A model generated the notes under the pieces. That model saw only the letters and a program-made list of their open reading frames with translations, had not been told where the DNA came from and did no database searches. A program made the translations under genes and the position numbers. Of a DNA stretch of 64,000 nt, positions 7,539 through 15,655 are shown one piece after another. Numbering within the stretch: position 1 is the first letter of the stretch; each line of letters opens with the position of its first letter. The stretch comes from Thiothrix sp. UBA5583 (GTDB taxonomy: Bacteria > Pseudomonadota > Gammaproteobacteria > Thiotrichales > Thiotrichaceae): contig DILV01000007.1 of assembly GCA_002425225.1 (NCBI GenBank), positions 117,736 to 181,735 of the forward strand, read 5' to 3'.

Positions 7539-9788
7539 TTAAAAGTCATAGGTGAGACTGACGTTGGTCGTGCGACCGGGTGCAATGTAGGTAAAACCGC
7601 TAGGATAAGAAGCATCAATGATGGTTTTATCGGTTGCGTTTTTCACATTTAATTGCGTACTCAGTTTTTTGTTGATTTTGTATTCTGCCATAACATCTAA
7701 ACGGTTGGATACAGGAATAACGCGGGCATCGTTAGCGGCAAAGTTACTGCCATCAGAGCCTTTAAATTTCCCGGTATGAACGACAGTGCCGCCGAGTGCC
7801 AGTTTTGGTGTGGCTTGGTATTTGGCTTGGATGCTCGCACTTTTTTCAGCAATTGACCCTAGCTTTTTCCCAATATTAGAAGCGGTTGCTGAGTTGGTAA
7901 TTTCAGTATCCATATACACGATGCCACCGGACAAACTCAGTTTTGGTGTCACGTTGCCAGATACTCCAAGTTCAACCCCATCTACTCGTACCTCACCTGT
8001 TTGCATTGGCGTATTGCTGACCACTTCAATCTTGTTCTTTTTCTCCGTGCGGAAGATAGCGGCACTGAGCGCAAGATCATCGTTGGCTAAGTTCCATTTA
8101 GTACCAAGCTCGAAACTTTTGTTCTTTTCTGGTGCAGTGTCTTTGGTGACGACATTAATCCCACCGTAGTTAGGATTGGTTGCATCCAGTGCTTCGGATG
8201 GAATATTGGATGAGGTACTGATTGAGCCGTAGATGCTGCCATTTTCTTTTGGTTTATACACAAGACCCAAATGTCCATTGGTAAAGTCTTTCTTTACTTC
8301 AACGTCCTGGTTGTTGAGTGGATTGTATACATCAGCGTTTTGGCGTTTTTCAATATCGAATTGATCCTGACGAATACCGCCAAATACTTCCCACTTTTCG
8401 TTCAGTTTTGCGGTATCCATGAGGTAAAGCGATTGTGATTTAGCGGTATTAGCCCCCGGTGCGGCAGTAAATGTGACCGTTGCGCCTGTTGCACTGTTAT
8501 TGGGGTTATATAAATCCAGCGGCGTATTTGTTCCTGATACTGTTCCAGATTGGACTTTTACTTTCTCTTCAGAAACTTCTACACCAGCGACGATGTTGTG
8601 TTCCACATTATTAGAAGCGTGAAACTCATGCGAAATCATCGTGTTGTTAGCCACCAGTTTATTTTTGACGCGACGTGCCGTTGTGCCGGGTGTAACTGTC
8701 AACGTTCCACTCACATTAGCAGGATTGCTAACAATATAGTCGTTAGCCGTTTCGCCAATACGGGTTGTATTGGTAACACTGGTGTTATCCGATAGTTTGG
8801 CGTCTACTGTCGTGGTTAGGCTATCCGCACCCGTATTCCAGAAGTCACGGTTTTTGTAGCCGTAAAAGTTGTTACGATCGACATCACCATACAGTTTTGC
8901 GACGACAGCGTTATAAGGTTGACCGCGATCAGGCATTGCTTCATTTCGCAGATGGTAAAGGTCAACTTTAACATTGACTTTATCAGTAGCTTGATAGTCG
9001 GCTGCTAAAGCAACGCCATGACCTTTTTTGAATACTTCGTCACGCCCAGCAACATTTGAATCTTGCAGCATCACGTTGGCACGAATTTTTAATTTATCAT
9101 TGACCACTTTATTTGCATCCAAGGTGGTGCGTTTTTCAGTGCCTAATGTCAATGTGCCACGGGTAAAGTCAGTGTCTTGTGCTTTTTTAGAAACGATATT
9201 GACCGCACCGCCCGTCGTTCCGCGTCCACCAAAGGTAGAACTTGGTCCTTTGGTGACTTCGATTTGTTCGGTCGCAAAAGTTTCACGAGCAGTCATGCCC
9301 GGCTCACGCATACCATCGACAAACGTATCACTACGAGCATCAAAGCCACGAATATAAAAACGGTCGCCTTCTTGATTGCCGTTTTCTCCCGTACCTAAGG
9401 TGATACCGGGCTGGGTACGCATCAAATCTTTCAATGCGCTGACACCCGCGTCTTTCATTTGTTCCTTGCCAACCACATTGATGGTTTTGGAAACGTTCAG
9501 CAGTGGCTCGGTGAATTTGCCATTGGCGGATTTGTCAATTTTATAGGGTGCTTCCGGGTCAGCATTCGGGTTGGAACCCGGCTCAGCTTTTTTTGCTTGA
9601 GCGGTTACGCCTTCAAGTTGGGTAACATCGGTTTTGTCTGTTTCTGCTTTTTTGGCGGATTCAGCAGCGAAGGCAGGTTGGGTGACAGCAGCCATCACGA
9701 CAAAGGCAGCGGAGGCTAGGGCGATGTTGGGTTGTTCAGCACGGCTTACCGTACCCCGGATCAATACGGGCTTCTTCTGATAGCTCAC
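7539..9788 (-). CDS. TonB-dependent siderophore receptor (Fiu/PiuA type)
   Basis: A 749-residue outer-membrane receptor. A signal-like segment ends near AFAAES (about residue 43). A plug domain follows (INVVGKEQM ... LMRTQPGITLGT ... FYIRGFDARSDTFVDGMREPG), and the C-terminal beta-barrel ends in the aromatic VSLTYDF. The plug motifs and the PiuC neighbour place it with catecholate siderophore receptors of the Fiu/PiuA group. Energy would come from the ExbB-ExbD-TonB genes 1.4 kb away. A Fur-like site lies about 80 bp upstream of the start. Ligand specificity cannot be read from sequence. Confidence 0.92.
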   Translation of the reverse strand: MSYQKKPVLIRGTVSRAEQPNIALASAAFVVMAAVTQPAFAAESAKKAETDKTDVTQLEGVTAQAKKAEPGSNPNADPEAPYKIDKSANGKFTEPLLNVSKTINVVGKEQMKDAGVSALKDLMRTQPGITLGTGENGNQEGDRFYIRGFDARSDTFVDGMREPGMTARETFATEQIEVTKGPSSTFGGRGTTGGAVNIVSKKAQDTDFTRGTLTLGTEKRTTLDANKVVNDKLKIRANVMLQDSNVAGRDEVFKKGHGVALAADYQATDKVNVKVDLYHLRNEAMPDRGQPYNAVVAKLYGDVDRNNFYGYKNRDFWNTGADSLTTTVDAKLSDNTSVTNTTRIGETANDYIVSNPANVSGTLTVTPGTTARRVKNKLVANNTMISHEFHASNNVEHNIVAGVEVSEEKVKVQSGTVSGTNTPLDLYNPNNSATGATVTFTAAPGANTAKSQSLYLMDTAKLNEKWEVFGGIRQDQFDIEKRQNADVYNPLNNQDVEVKKDFTNGHLGLVYKPKENGSIYGSISTSSNIPSEALDATNPNYGGINVVTKDTAPEKNKSFELGTKWNLANDDLALSAAIFRTEKKNKIEVVSNTPMQTGEVRVDGVELGVSGNVTPKLSLSGGIVYMDTEITNSATASNIGKKLGSIAEKSASIQAKYQATPKLALGGTVVHTGKFKGSDGSNFAANDARVIPVSNRLDVMAEYKINKKLSTQLNVKNATDKTIIDASYPSGFTYIAPGRTTNVSLTYDF

Positions 9789-9866
9789 GTGATACTCCTA
9801 AAACTTGAAAGGAAAATGTGTTCAGGGCATCCGTGGCTATCGGGCTATACGATGCTTGTTGGGTTG

Positions 9867-9885
9867 CAGATGATAATTGTTCTTC
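9867..9885. promoter_or_regulatory. Putative Fur box upstream of siderophore receptor
   Basis: GCAGATGATAATTGTTCTT contains GATAAT flanked by partial inverted repeats and resembles the 19-bp Fur consensus. It sits in the 180-bp divergent region between the receptor gene and the hydroxy-acid oxidase gene. Confidence 0.5.
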
Positions 9886-9911
9886 TTTTCAAGTCAATAG
9901 TCTTTGTGGTA

Positions 9912-9932
9912 AAAATGCAAATTATTTTTATT
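9912..9932. promoter_or_regulatory. Putative second Fur box, oxidase side
   Basis: AAATGCAAATTATTTTTATTT resembles the AATGCAAATNATTNTCATT form of Fur boxes and lies 37 bp before the oxidase ATG. It suggests the oxidase is iron-responsive together with the divergent receptor. The site has weaker symmetry than the one at 9867. Confidence 0.4.
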
Positions 9933-9968
9933 TGCTTGTTGCCCAATGATCTACTAGCTGGAGTCCAA

Positions 9969-11075
9969 ATGCCTGTCAAACCGTATCTGAGTCAGATTCC
10001 CAACACCATTGCAGCGGTCAGTGATTACAAAGCCTTTGCCCGTGAACGGCTGGATGACAACGCCTGGGCATACCTGCACAGCGGGGCAGCAGATGAGATT
10101 ACTTTCCGCAACAACCGTCTGGCATTTGATCAATGCGCTTTGTTGAACCGGGTACTGGCAGATGTACGCGGCGGGCATACACGCCTGGAACTGTTTGGGC
10201 AAACGTTGCAACACCCAATATTGCTTGCGCCTGTGGCGTACCAGCAACTGTTTCACCCGGAAGGGGAGTTGGCAGCAGTACGCGCCGCAGCAGCGATGGA
10301 TGCAGTCATGGTCGTAAGTACCTTGGCTAGCCACACGCTGGAAGACATTGCGCACCATGCCTATGCTCCCTTGTGGTTTCAGCTTTATTTTCAGCAGGAT
10401 AGGGTATTTTCTTCAAGTCTGGTGCGAAGGGCGGAAGCGGCAGGTTATCGGGCGTTGGTAGTGACGGTGGATGCCCCGCTTGCCGGTGTACGTAACCGTG
10501 AACAACGTGCAGGTTTTCATCTGCCTGATGGCATTGCTGCGGTGAATTTACGGGGGATGCAGCAATCACCCGTGACGCTGGCGCAAGGGCAAAGCGTGGT
10601 GTTCGACGGTTTGATGGCACATGCACCGACATGGCGTGATATTGAGCGGCTGCGCCAATTGACCGATTTGCCGTTATTGCTCAAAGGCATCACTCATCCG
10701 GCAGATGCACAACTGGCTATGCAACTGGGGGTGAATGGCCTGATCGTTTCCAACCACGGCGGGCGTACCCTGGATACCGTACCTGCAACACTACACGTTT
10801 TGCCCGGCATTGTCGCAGCGGTACAAGGGCAATTGCCGGTGTTGCTGGATGGTGGAGTACGACGTGGGACGGATATTGTGAAAGCGCTTGCCTTGGGCGC
10901 AAGTGCTGTTCTGATTGGGCGTCCGATGATTTACGGCATGGCAACAGCCGGGGCGCTGGGTGTTGCGCATGTGCTGCGTTTGCTATGGGAAGAGATGGAA
11001 GTGGCAATGGCATTGAGCGGATGCCGGACACTATCAGACATAACACCAAATATATTAGCCATAAATAATACTTGA
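9969..11075 (+). CDS. FMN-dependent alpha-hydroxy-acid oxidase/dehydrogenase
   Basis: A 368-residue TIM-barrel flavoprotein of the lactate/glycolate oxidase family. Family motifs are present: VTVDAP near residue 160, the active-site SNHGGRTLD (catalytic His and Arg) near residue 260, and the phosphate-binding LLDGGVRRGTDIVKALALGA and IGRP blocks. Such enzymes oxidise L-lactate or glycolate to the 2-oxo acid, passing electrons to oxygen or quinone. The ATG at 9969 follows a GGAG 5 bases earlier; the 79-codon upstream extension runs into the divergent receptor gene and is rejected. Its place beside siderophore genes and Fur-like sites is unusual, and the true substrate is uncertain. Confidence 0.88.
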   Translation: MPVKPYLSQIPNTIAAVSDYKAFARERLDDNAWAYLHSGAADEITFRNNRLAFDQCALLNRVLADVRGGHTRLELFGQTLQHPILLAPVAYQQLFHPEGELAAVRAAAAMDAVMVVSTLASHTLEDIAHHAYAPLWFQLYFQQDRVFSSSLVRRAEAAGYRALVVTVDAPLAGVRNREQRAGFHLPDGIAAVNLRGMQQSPVTLAQGQSVVFDGLMAHAPTWRDIERLRQLTDLPLLLKGITHPADAQLAMQLGVNGLIVSNHGGRTLDTVPATLHVLPGIVAAVQGQLPVLLDGGVRRGTDIVKALALGASAVLIGRPMIYGMATAGALGVAHVLRLLWEEMEVAMALSGCRTLSDITPNILAINNT

Positions 11076-11088
11076 AAGTATAAATACT

Positions 11089-11105
11089 AGCAATTATCAT
11101 TTGCA
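11089..11105. promoter_or_regulatory. Putative Fur box upstream of exbB
   Basis: On the minus strand the sequence reads TGCAAATGATAATTGCT, with AATGATAAT as in Fur sites and TGCAA/TTGC ends. It lies about 100 bp before the exbB start, after the oxidase gene. Confidence 0.5.
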
Positions 11106-11204
11106 AAAATTTACCTGATACCACTAGCCATCCGCCCTCTACAGCCACGGTAGCCAAGGTTCAGTAAAACCCTGTTTCCAACTTTAAAAGGTTTTGCTAA
11201 TCCT

Positions 11205-11636
11205 ATGGAATTCCTGAAACTTTATCTTGATCATCTGGTGTTGGGCACGCTCGGCTTCATGAGCTTTATCATGCTGGCATTTGCGGTGGAACGTTACATC
11301 TATTTCTGGCGCATCAAGCTGGCGGAATTCAAGCATATTGAGCTACTCAAGGTCGCCTTGACCCGCAACCTTACCAGCATTTCTAGCGTTGGCTCTAACG
11401 CGCCTTATGTGGGCTTGTTAGGTACGGTACTGGGGATTCTGATCACCTTCCACGAAATGGGACAAAGCAGCAAGTTGGATGTGAACACCATCATGCTGGG
11501 TCTGGCAATGGCACTGAAAGCCACCGCTGCCGGTCTGCTGGTGGCGATTCCCGCCATCCTGTTTTACAACGGTTTAATGCGCAAAGTGGATGTATTGGTT
11601 TCCCGCTGGACTGCCTTGCAGGATGGTCACGCATGA
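11205..11636 (+). CDS. exbB: ExbB-type proton channel subunit of TonB system
   Basis: A 143-residue membrane protein with three likely transmembrane segments (about residues 13-30, 65-85, 100-120). The segment SSVGSNAPYVGLLGTVLGI is the conserved MotA/TolQ/ExbB proton-channel motif. It is the short form of ExbB, without the long N-terminal extension of E. coli ExbB. With ExbD it uses the proton gradient to energise TonB. Its stop overlaps the exbD start by 4 bp. Outer-membrane partners in the window include the siderophore receptor at 7539-9788. Confidence 0.93.
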   Translation: MEFLKLYLDHLVLGTLGFMSFIMLAFAVERYIYFWRIKLAEFKHIELLKVALTRNLTSISSVGSNAPYVGLLGTVLGILITFHEMGQSSKLDVNTIMLGLAMALKATAAGLLVAIPAILFYNGLMRKVDVLVSRWTALQDGHA

Positions 11637-12016
11637 AACGTTTTGACCAGATCAATATGATCCCCTTCATCGACATTATGCTGGTGTTGCTGGCGATTGT
11701 GCTGACCACGGCAAGTTTTGTGTCGCAAGGGCTGATTCCGGTGAATTTACCCACTGCCGCACAAGTCAGCGAACCGTCGCAAGACGAAGATCCGCTGGAA
11801 ATTGCCATCAATGACAAGAACGTGCTGTTCCTTGGTGAAGATGAAGTCACGCTGGAACAACTCGCAGAGAAACTCAAAACACAGGCTACGCCGGAAACCC
11901 TGATCGTGTTGCGTATCGACAAAGCGGCGGTATTTGAGCATTTCGTCAAGCTGATTGATTTGCTGAAGTCACAAGAGTTGAGCAACCTTTCCATACAGGC
12001 ACAACAAGACCCATGA
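11633..12016 (+). CDS. exbD: ExbD-type subunit of TonB system
   Basis: A 127-residue protein with a short cytoplasmic start, one transmembrane segment (about residues 12-32) and a periplasmic domain. The essential aspartate is in NMIPFIDIMLVLLAIV near residue 14. It overlaps both exbB and tonB by ATGA junctions, so the three products are translationally coupled. Confidence 0.93.
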   Translation: MKRFDQINMIPFIDIMLVLLAIVLTTASFVSQGLIPVNLPTAAQVSEPSQDEDPLEIAINDKNVLFLGEDEVTLEQLAEKLKTQATPETLIVLRIDKAAVFEHFVKLIDLLKSQELSNLSIQAQQDP

Positions 12017-12741
12017 AAACCTGTCATATCAGCGGCTTTGGCATTTCTACTGCCGTCCATGTCGGGCTGGCGTTGTTGCTGATGCCGTTATTGTTTGCGG
12101 ACGATAAAGTGCCGGAAGAACCGCCGGTTCTGCCGGTGGAATTGAGCATGTTCGAGCCAAAAGCACCGGAACCTCCCCCGCCACCGCCGCCCAAACCGCC
12201 GGAAAAACCCAAGGAAAAACCCAAACCCAAACCGAAGCCGGACAAGCCGGTTGAAAAACCCTTGCCCAAGCCACCAGAAAAGGACTTGCGTAAGGAACAG
12301 GAAGAGCGTGAACGCAGTAAGGAATTGCAGCGGCAAAGGGAAGAACAGCAACGACTGGAGGATTTGCGCCGTCAGGAACAGGCACGCGCCGAAGCCGAGC
12401 GTCAACACCAACAGGCACAGGAAGCTGCTGCACGGGCTGCTGCTCAGGCTCAAAACGCAGTGCCGGTTATTACCAACCCGCGTTACAGCCGCCCACCCAG
12501 CCCACCAGATTACCCGCGTCGTGCGCTGGAATCAGGCACGGAAGGTACAACCATTGTACGTGCCAACGTTAGCCCTGGTGGCAACGTGACATCCGCACGG
12601 GTGCATCAGTCGTCCGGCAACAGCTCGCTGGATTCGGCGGCGGTGAAAGCAGTGCGCGGCTGGTCATTCGTCCCTGCCACCCGTGGCGGGCAAAATATCG
12701 AATCCATCGTGCAAGTGCCGGTGAATTTCAGGATCAATTGA
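12013..12741 (+). CDS. tonB: TonB energy transducer
   Basis: A 242-residue protein. After an N-terminal anchor (about residues 10-28) comes a proline/lysine-rich spacer (residues about 52-100), then a charged, glutamine/glutamate-rich, probably helical stretch (about 95-150). The TonB C-terminal domain follows (YPRRALESGTEGT ... VPVNFRIN). The spacer lets TonB cross the periplasm to contact receptor plug domains. The gene completes exbB-exbD-tonB and is probably iron-regulated through the site near 11089. Confidence 0.93.
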   Translation: MKTCHISGFGISTAVHVGLALLLMPLLFADDKVPEEPPVLPVELSMFEPKAPEPPPPPPPKPPEKPKEKPKPKPKPDKPVEKPLPKPPEKDLRKEQEERERSKELQRQREEQQRLEDLRRQEQARAEAERQHQQAQEAAARAAAQAQNAVPVITNPRYSRPPSPPDYPRRALESGTEGTTIVRANVSPGGNVTSARVHQSSGNSSLDSAAVKAVRGWSFVPATRGGQNIESIVQVPVNFRIN

Positions 12742-12752
12742 GGAATGCCGTG

Positions 12753-12938
12753 ATGAAATTATTAGCCAAAACGTGTATCAGCTTTGCCATGTTGGTGATG
12801 TTGGGAGCTTGTGCCAACGATCCGGTCAAGGAACAAACAGCAGATGCTAAGCCGATCAATTATGGTTGTCGTGGTACATCGCTCAATGACTGCATGACGT
12901 TCCATACACCGGTTACAGGAGGCAAGCTTTCCCGCTGA
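12753..12938 (+). CDS. Small putative lipoprotein at end of tonB operon
   Basis: A 61-residue product from the ATG at 12753, preceded by GAGG 9 bases upstream. A lipobox (LVMLGAC, Cys20) follows a hydrophobic signal, so a small lipoprotein of about 42 mature residues is expected. Two further cysteines lie in YGCRGTSLNDC. It begins 11 bp after tonB and is likely in the same operon. I do not recognise a family; a role with TonB is only suggested by position. A 7-bp TTTCCCG/CGGGAAA repeat (12929-12956) spans its stop codon. Confidence 0.7.
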   Translation: MKLLAKTCISFAMLVMLGACANDPVKEQTADAKPINYGCRGTSLNDCMTFHTPVTGGKLSR

Positions 12939-12966
12939 ATGATTCCATCGGGAAAACTGTGTTGGG

Positions 12967-13605
12967 TCATTTCAGCTTGAGCGTAGCGTCCTTGTCCATC
13001 TCTTGCGCGGAAGCCCCTTTATCCGTCACCCATTCCGCTTTGACTTTCTGGAAGCCTTCTGGGAATGCCGCAAACAATTTGGTGGTCACTTCCTTCAATT
13101 CGGCGGGTTTGGCGCAGGCAAACGTCCAGGTCACATCCATGTCACTGTGGGTTTCACCCTCCTTGTGTTCATGGTCGGAGTGTTCTTCCGCCGCTTTTTC
13201 GGCATTGCCTAACAGGGCAGAAACCACCTCGGCACTTTTGAAGGTGCATTCCGCTTCCGGGTTGATGCTGAACAGGTCTGCCCCGGCTTCCAATTTGGCT
13301 TTAGCCTCCGCCAACTTTTTCTTATCCTCATCACTGTTGGCGGCGTGTTCAAAACCGACGATGTTGGCAGCGGGGGATTCGAGGGCAATCTCCAAACCAT
13401 CCACTCCGGCAGCAAGGCTCAGGGTGGCAGCACCGTGTTCGTGTGCGCCGTGTTCTTCGTGGCCTTCGGCTTCATGTTCATGCGTTTCGGTTTTGGCTTT
13501 ATCATCGTGGGTTGCTTCGTGCTTGTGGTCGTCAGCGTAAACACCGCCAAGCGACAAGGCAACAAACAGGCTGAGGGTACTGATCAAAATGTGTGGAAAT
13601 TTCAT
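12967..13605 (-). CDS. zrgA: ZrgA-like zinc-associated protein (DUF2796)
   Basis: A 212-residue periplasmic protein with a signal peptide ending near VYA. Two histidine/acid-rich stretches are obvious: residues about 26-60 (HKHEATHDDKAK onward) and about 140-155 (HSDHEHKEGETH). These are likely zinc-binding and match the ZrgA/DUF2796 family, linked to zinc uptake in Vibrio and Pseudomonas. It is the last gene of the zinc-starvation run and follows the COG0523 GTPase by 14 bp. A GGAG ribosome-binding site precedes the ATG. Binding or delivering periplasmic Zn2+ to the ABC transporter is the likely job. Confidence 0.85.
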   Translation of the reverse strand: MKFPHILISTLSLFVALSLGGVYADDHKHEATHDDKAKTETHEHEAEGHEEHGAHEHGAATLSLAAGVDGLEIALESPAANIVGFEHAANSDEDKKKLAEAKAKLEAGADLFSINPEAECTFKSAEVVSALLGNAEKAAEEHSDHEHKEGETHSDMDVTWTFACAKPAELKEVTTKLFAAFPEGFQKVKAEWVTDKGASAQEMDKDATLKLK

Positions 13606-13619
13606 ATTGTTCTCCGGTT

Positions 13620-14732
13620 TTACTGATTTTCGAGGGTTTGTGTGAAAGAAGACAGCAAATTGCTGACAAAGGTTTCATCTAGGTCAGAGGTAATAAAGAC
13701 GAAACGGCTGCGCTGGTCGTCATCAGGCCAGCGCGGCAGTTCCACCGAGGGGTAAAATAAATGTTGCACTGCGTGCAGCACCACCGGGCGAGCGGGGTAT
13801 TCCTGCACATTGACGATGGCTTTCATGCGCAACAGGCGGTGGCTGCAAAAGCTAGACAGCGTTTCCAGCGCATCCGAAACCCCTTGCCAAGGCAGCGGCT
13901 GCTCGAAGGTCAGCGAAAAGCTGCGGATGCGACCATCAATGCCGGGGGCGGCGGGTAGGCTGGGGTTGCGGATGCCGGGACGGCTGGGCGCAACGGGCGT
14001 GACCAGACGGAAACTGTCCGCCGCCAGCCACTGCTTCGCCTTGACCGGCTCGGACTGGTGGTAGGCACGCAAGCCAAACACATGCTGCGGGTCTACATCG
14101 CCGTGCAGCACGGGGACAATCGGGGCAGACGGGTTAAGTTTGGCCAGACGGCTTTCAAGCTGGGCAATCTTGTCCGCATCGGCGAGGTCAGTTTTGGTCA
14201 GCAGCAGGCGGTCGGCGGTGGCGACCTGCCGCACTGCCTCGAAATGCACATCCAGTTGCCCATTGGCAAACACCGCATCCACGGTGATGACGACCCCATC
14301 CAGATAATGCCGCCGCGCCACCCAGTCGGAACGTAGCAGGGTTTCCATCACCGAAGTCGGGTCGGCAACGCCAGTCGTTTCGATGATGATACGCTCATAC
14401 GGCGGCAATGTGCCGTCACGCCGCCCCATCCACAGGTTTTTCAGGGTGGGGACAAGCGAACCCTGGATTTCACAGCAAATGCAGCCACCGTTGAGCAGTG
14501 CCATCGGCCCCGGCGTGTCGCCGACCAGTTGGTGGTCTAGCCCGATGCTGCCGAACTCATTCATAATCACCGCCGTCAACGGCGGTATGCGCAACAATCG
14601 TTCCCAGAATGACGGTTTCAACAGGTTATTGAGGACAGTGGTTTTGCCGCTGCCCAGAAAACCGCTGAGGATGGTTATCGGAAAGCGGGTGTCCACCAAG
14701 TCATCCGGGTGTTGCTGTGTGGTTGGGGTCAT
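13620..14732 (-). CDS. COG0523 GTPase, putative zinc metallochaperone
   Basis: A 370-residue G3E-family GTPase. The P-loop GFLGSGKTT is near residue 25, the metal-binding CICC motif (NGGCICCEIQ) near residue 83, a switch/Walker B-like IIIETTGVADP near 115, and an NKxD-equivalent LTKTDLAD near 180. The C-terminal CobW domain is present. Such GTPases deliver metal to client proteins under zinc limitation. It lies between the zinc-binding protein gene (7 bp away) and zrgA. A second family member heads the same operon (18818-20026); the two share the fold but differ in length and are not recent duplicates. Confidence 0.88.
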   Translation of the reverse strand: MTPTTQQHPDDLVDTRFPITILSGFLGSGKTTVLNNLLKPSFWERLLRIPPLTAVIMNEFGSIGLDHQLVGDTPGPMALLNGGCICCEIQGSLVPTLKNLWMGRRDGTLPPYERIIIETTGVADPTSVMETLLRSDWVARRHYLDGVVITVDAVFANGQLDVHFEAVRQVATADRLLLTKTDLADADKIAQLESRLAKLNPSAPIVPVLHGDVDPQHVFGLRAYHQSEPVKAKQWLAADSFRLVTPVAPSRPGIRNPSLPAAPGIDGRIRSFSLTFEQPLPWQGVSDALETLSSFCSHRLLRMKAIVNVQEYPARPVVLHAVQHLFYPSVELPRWPDDDQRSRFVFITSDLDETFVSNLLSSFTQTLENQ

Positions 14733-14739
14733 GCTTAGG

Positions 14740-15639
14740 TCACTTCGCTGCCAATGCCTGATACAAGGTTTCGATATTATGCTTCATCATTGCCAGATAA
14801 GTCCCGGCGACACCATCCGCAGGCGACAAGGCATCCGCATACAATGTCCCACCTACTGTTGCGCCACTTTCAGCCGCAATCTGTTCAAGCAAACGCGGTG
14901 ATACCATGTTCTCCACAAAAACGGCGGTGATCTTTTCAGCACGAATCTGCTCAATCAAGGCAGCCACATCTTTGGCAGTCGCCTCCGTTTCGGTGTTAAT
15001 GCCTTGTGGGGCAAGGAATTTAAGCTGGTACGCCGCCGCAAAATACCCAAAAGCATCGTGACTGGTCACAACACTACGGCGATCTTCGGGTAATTTGCCT
15101 ATGGTTTCGGCAAGTTGCTGTTCCAGTGCAGCCAATTGTTGCAGGTAAGTATCGCGGTTGATGGCATACACCGCACTGCCTACCGGATCAGCATCCTGCA
15201 AGGCACGAGTAATATTCTGGATGTACGTTTTGGCGTTGGCGAGATTTTGCCAAGCATGGGGATCAACCCCTCCATGATTATCCCCATCAGCTAATGGCAA
15301 GCCGGTAATGCCTTCTGTCGCGGTCACAACCTTGCCTTTATAACCGGATGCTTCGACCAGTCGTTCCAACCAGCCTTCAAACCCCAAGCCATTGACGAAC
15401 AGAATATCCGCCTGTGCTACTGTTTTCGCATCGGCAGACGTGGGTTGGTAAACATGCCCGTCACTATCAGCCCCCACCAGCGTGGTTAACTGGATGCGTT
15501 CCCCGCCAACCGCCTTGACCATATCCCCCAGAATGCTGAAAGTAGCAACCGCCTTGAGTGGGGCTTCCTCGGCATGAACCCACGGTAGCCATGTCACCAA
15601 CAAGAGCAGCAGGCAACACCGTAACCATTGACTTAACAT
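14740..15639 (-). CDS. znuA: Zinc ABC transporter substrate-binding protein (ZnuA-like)
   Basis: A 299-residue cluster A-I binding protein with a signal peptide ending in VHA. Likely metal ligands are the His in DGHVYQP, the His in DPHAWQN, the His in SHDAFGYF and the Asp in YADALSP. Manganese-type members usually have Glu at the third site, so His there favours zinc. A short histidine patch (DGDNHGG) replaces the long His-rich loop of E. coli ZnuA. The gene follows the permease by 16 bp. The whole context (HisI paralogue, DksA2, COG0523 GTPases) points to zinc. Confidence 0.87.
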   Translation of the reverse strand: MLSQWLRCCLLLLLVTWLPWVHAEEAPLKAVATFSILGDMVKAVGGERIQLTTLVGADSDGHVYQPTSADAKTVAQADILFVNGLGFEGWLERLVEASGYKGKVVTATEGITGLPLADGDNHGGVDPHAWQNLANAKTYIQNITRALQDADPVGSAVYAINRDTYLQQLAALEQQLAETIGKLPEDRRSVVTSHDAFGYFAAAYQLKFLAPQGINTETEATAKDVAALIEQIRAEKITAVFVENMVSPRLLEQIAAESGATVGGTLYADALSPADGVAGTYLAMMKHNIETLYQALAAK

Positions 15640-15655
15640 CCTATTTTCTCCTTAA

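Noticed and set aside
9732..9968. 79-codon N-terminal extension of the hydroxy-acid oxidase
   Set aside because: It runs opposite the receptor start and through the Fur-like sites; a good ribosome-binding site marks the ATG at 9969.
12929..12956. TTTCCCG/CGGGAAA as terminator of the tonB operon
   Set aside because: Only 7 bp, 14-base loop, no T-run, and it spans a stop codon; too weak to list as a feature.
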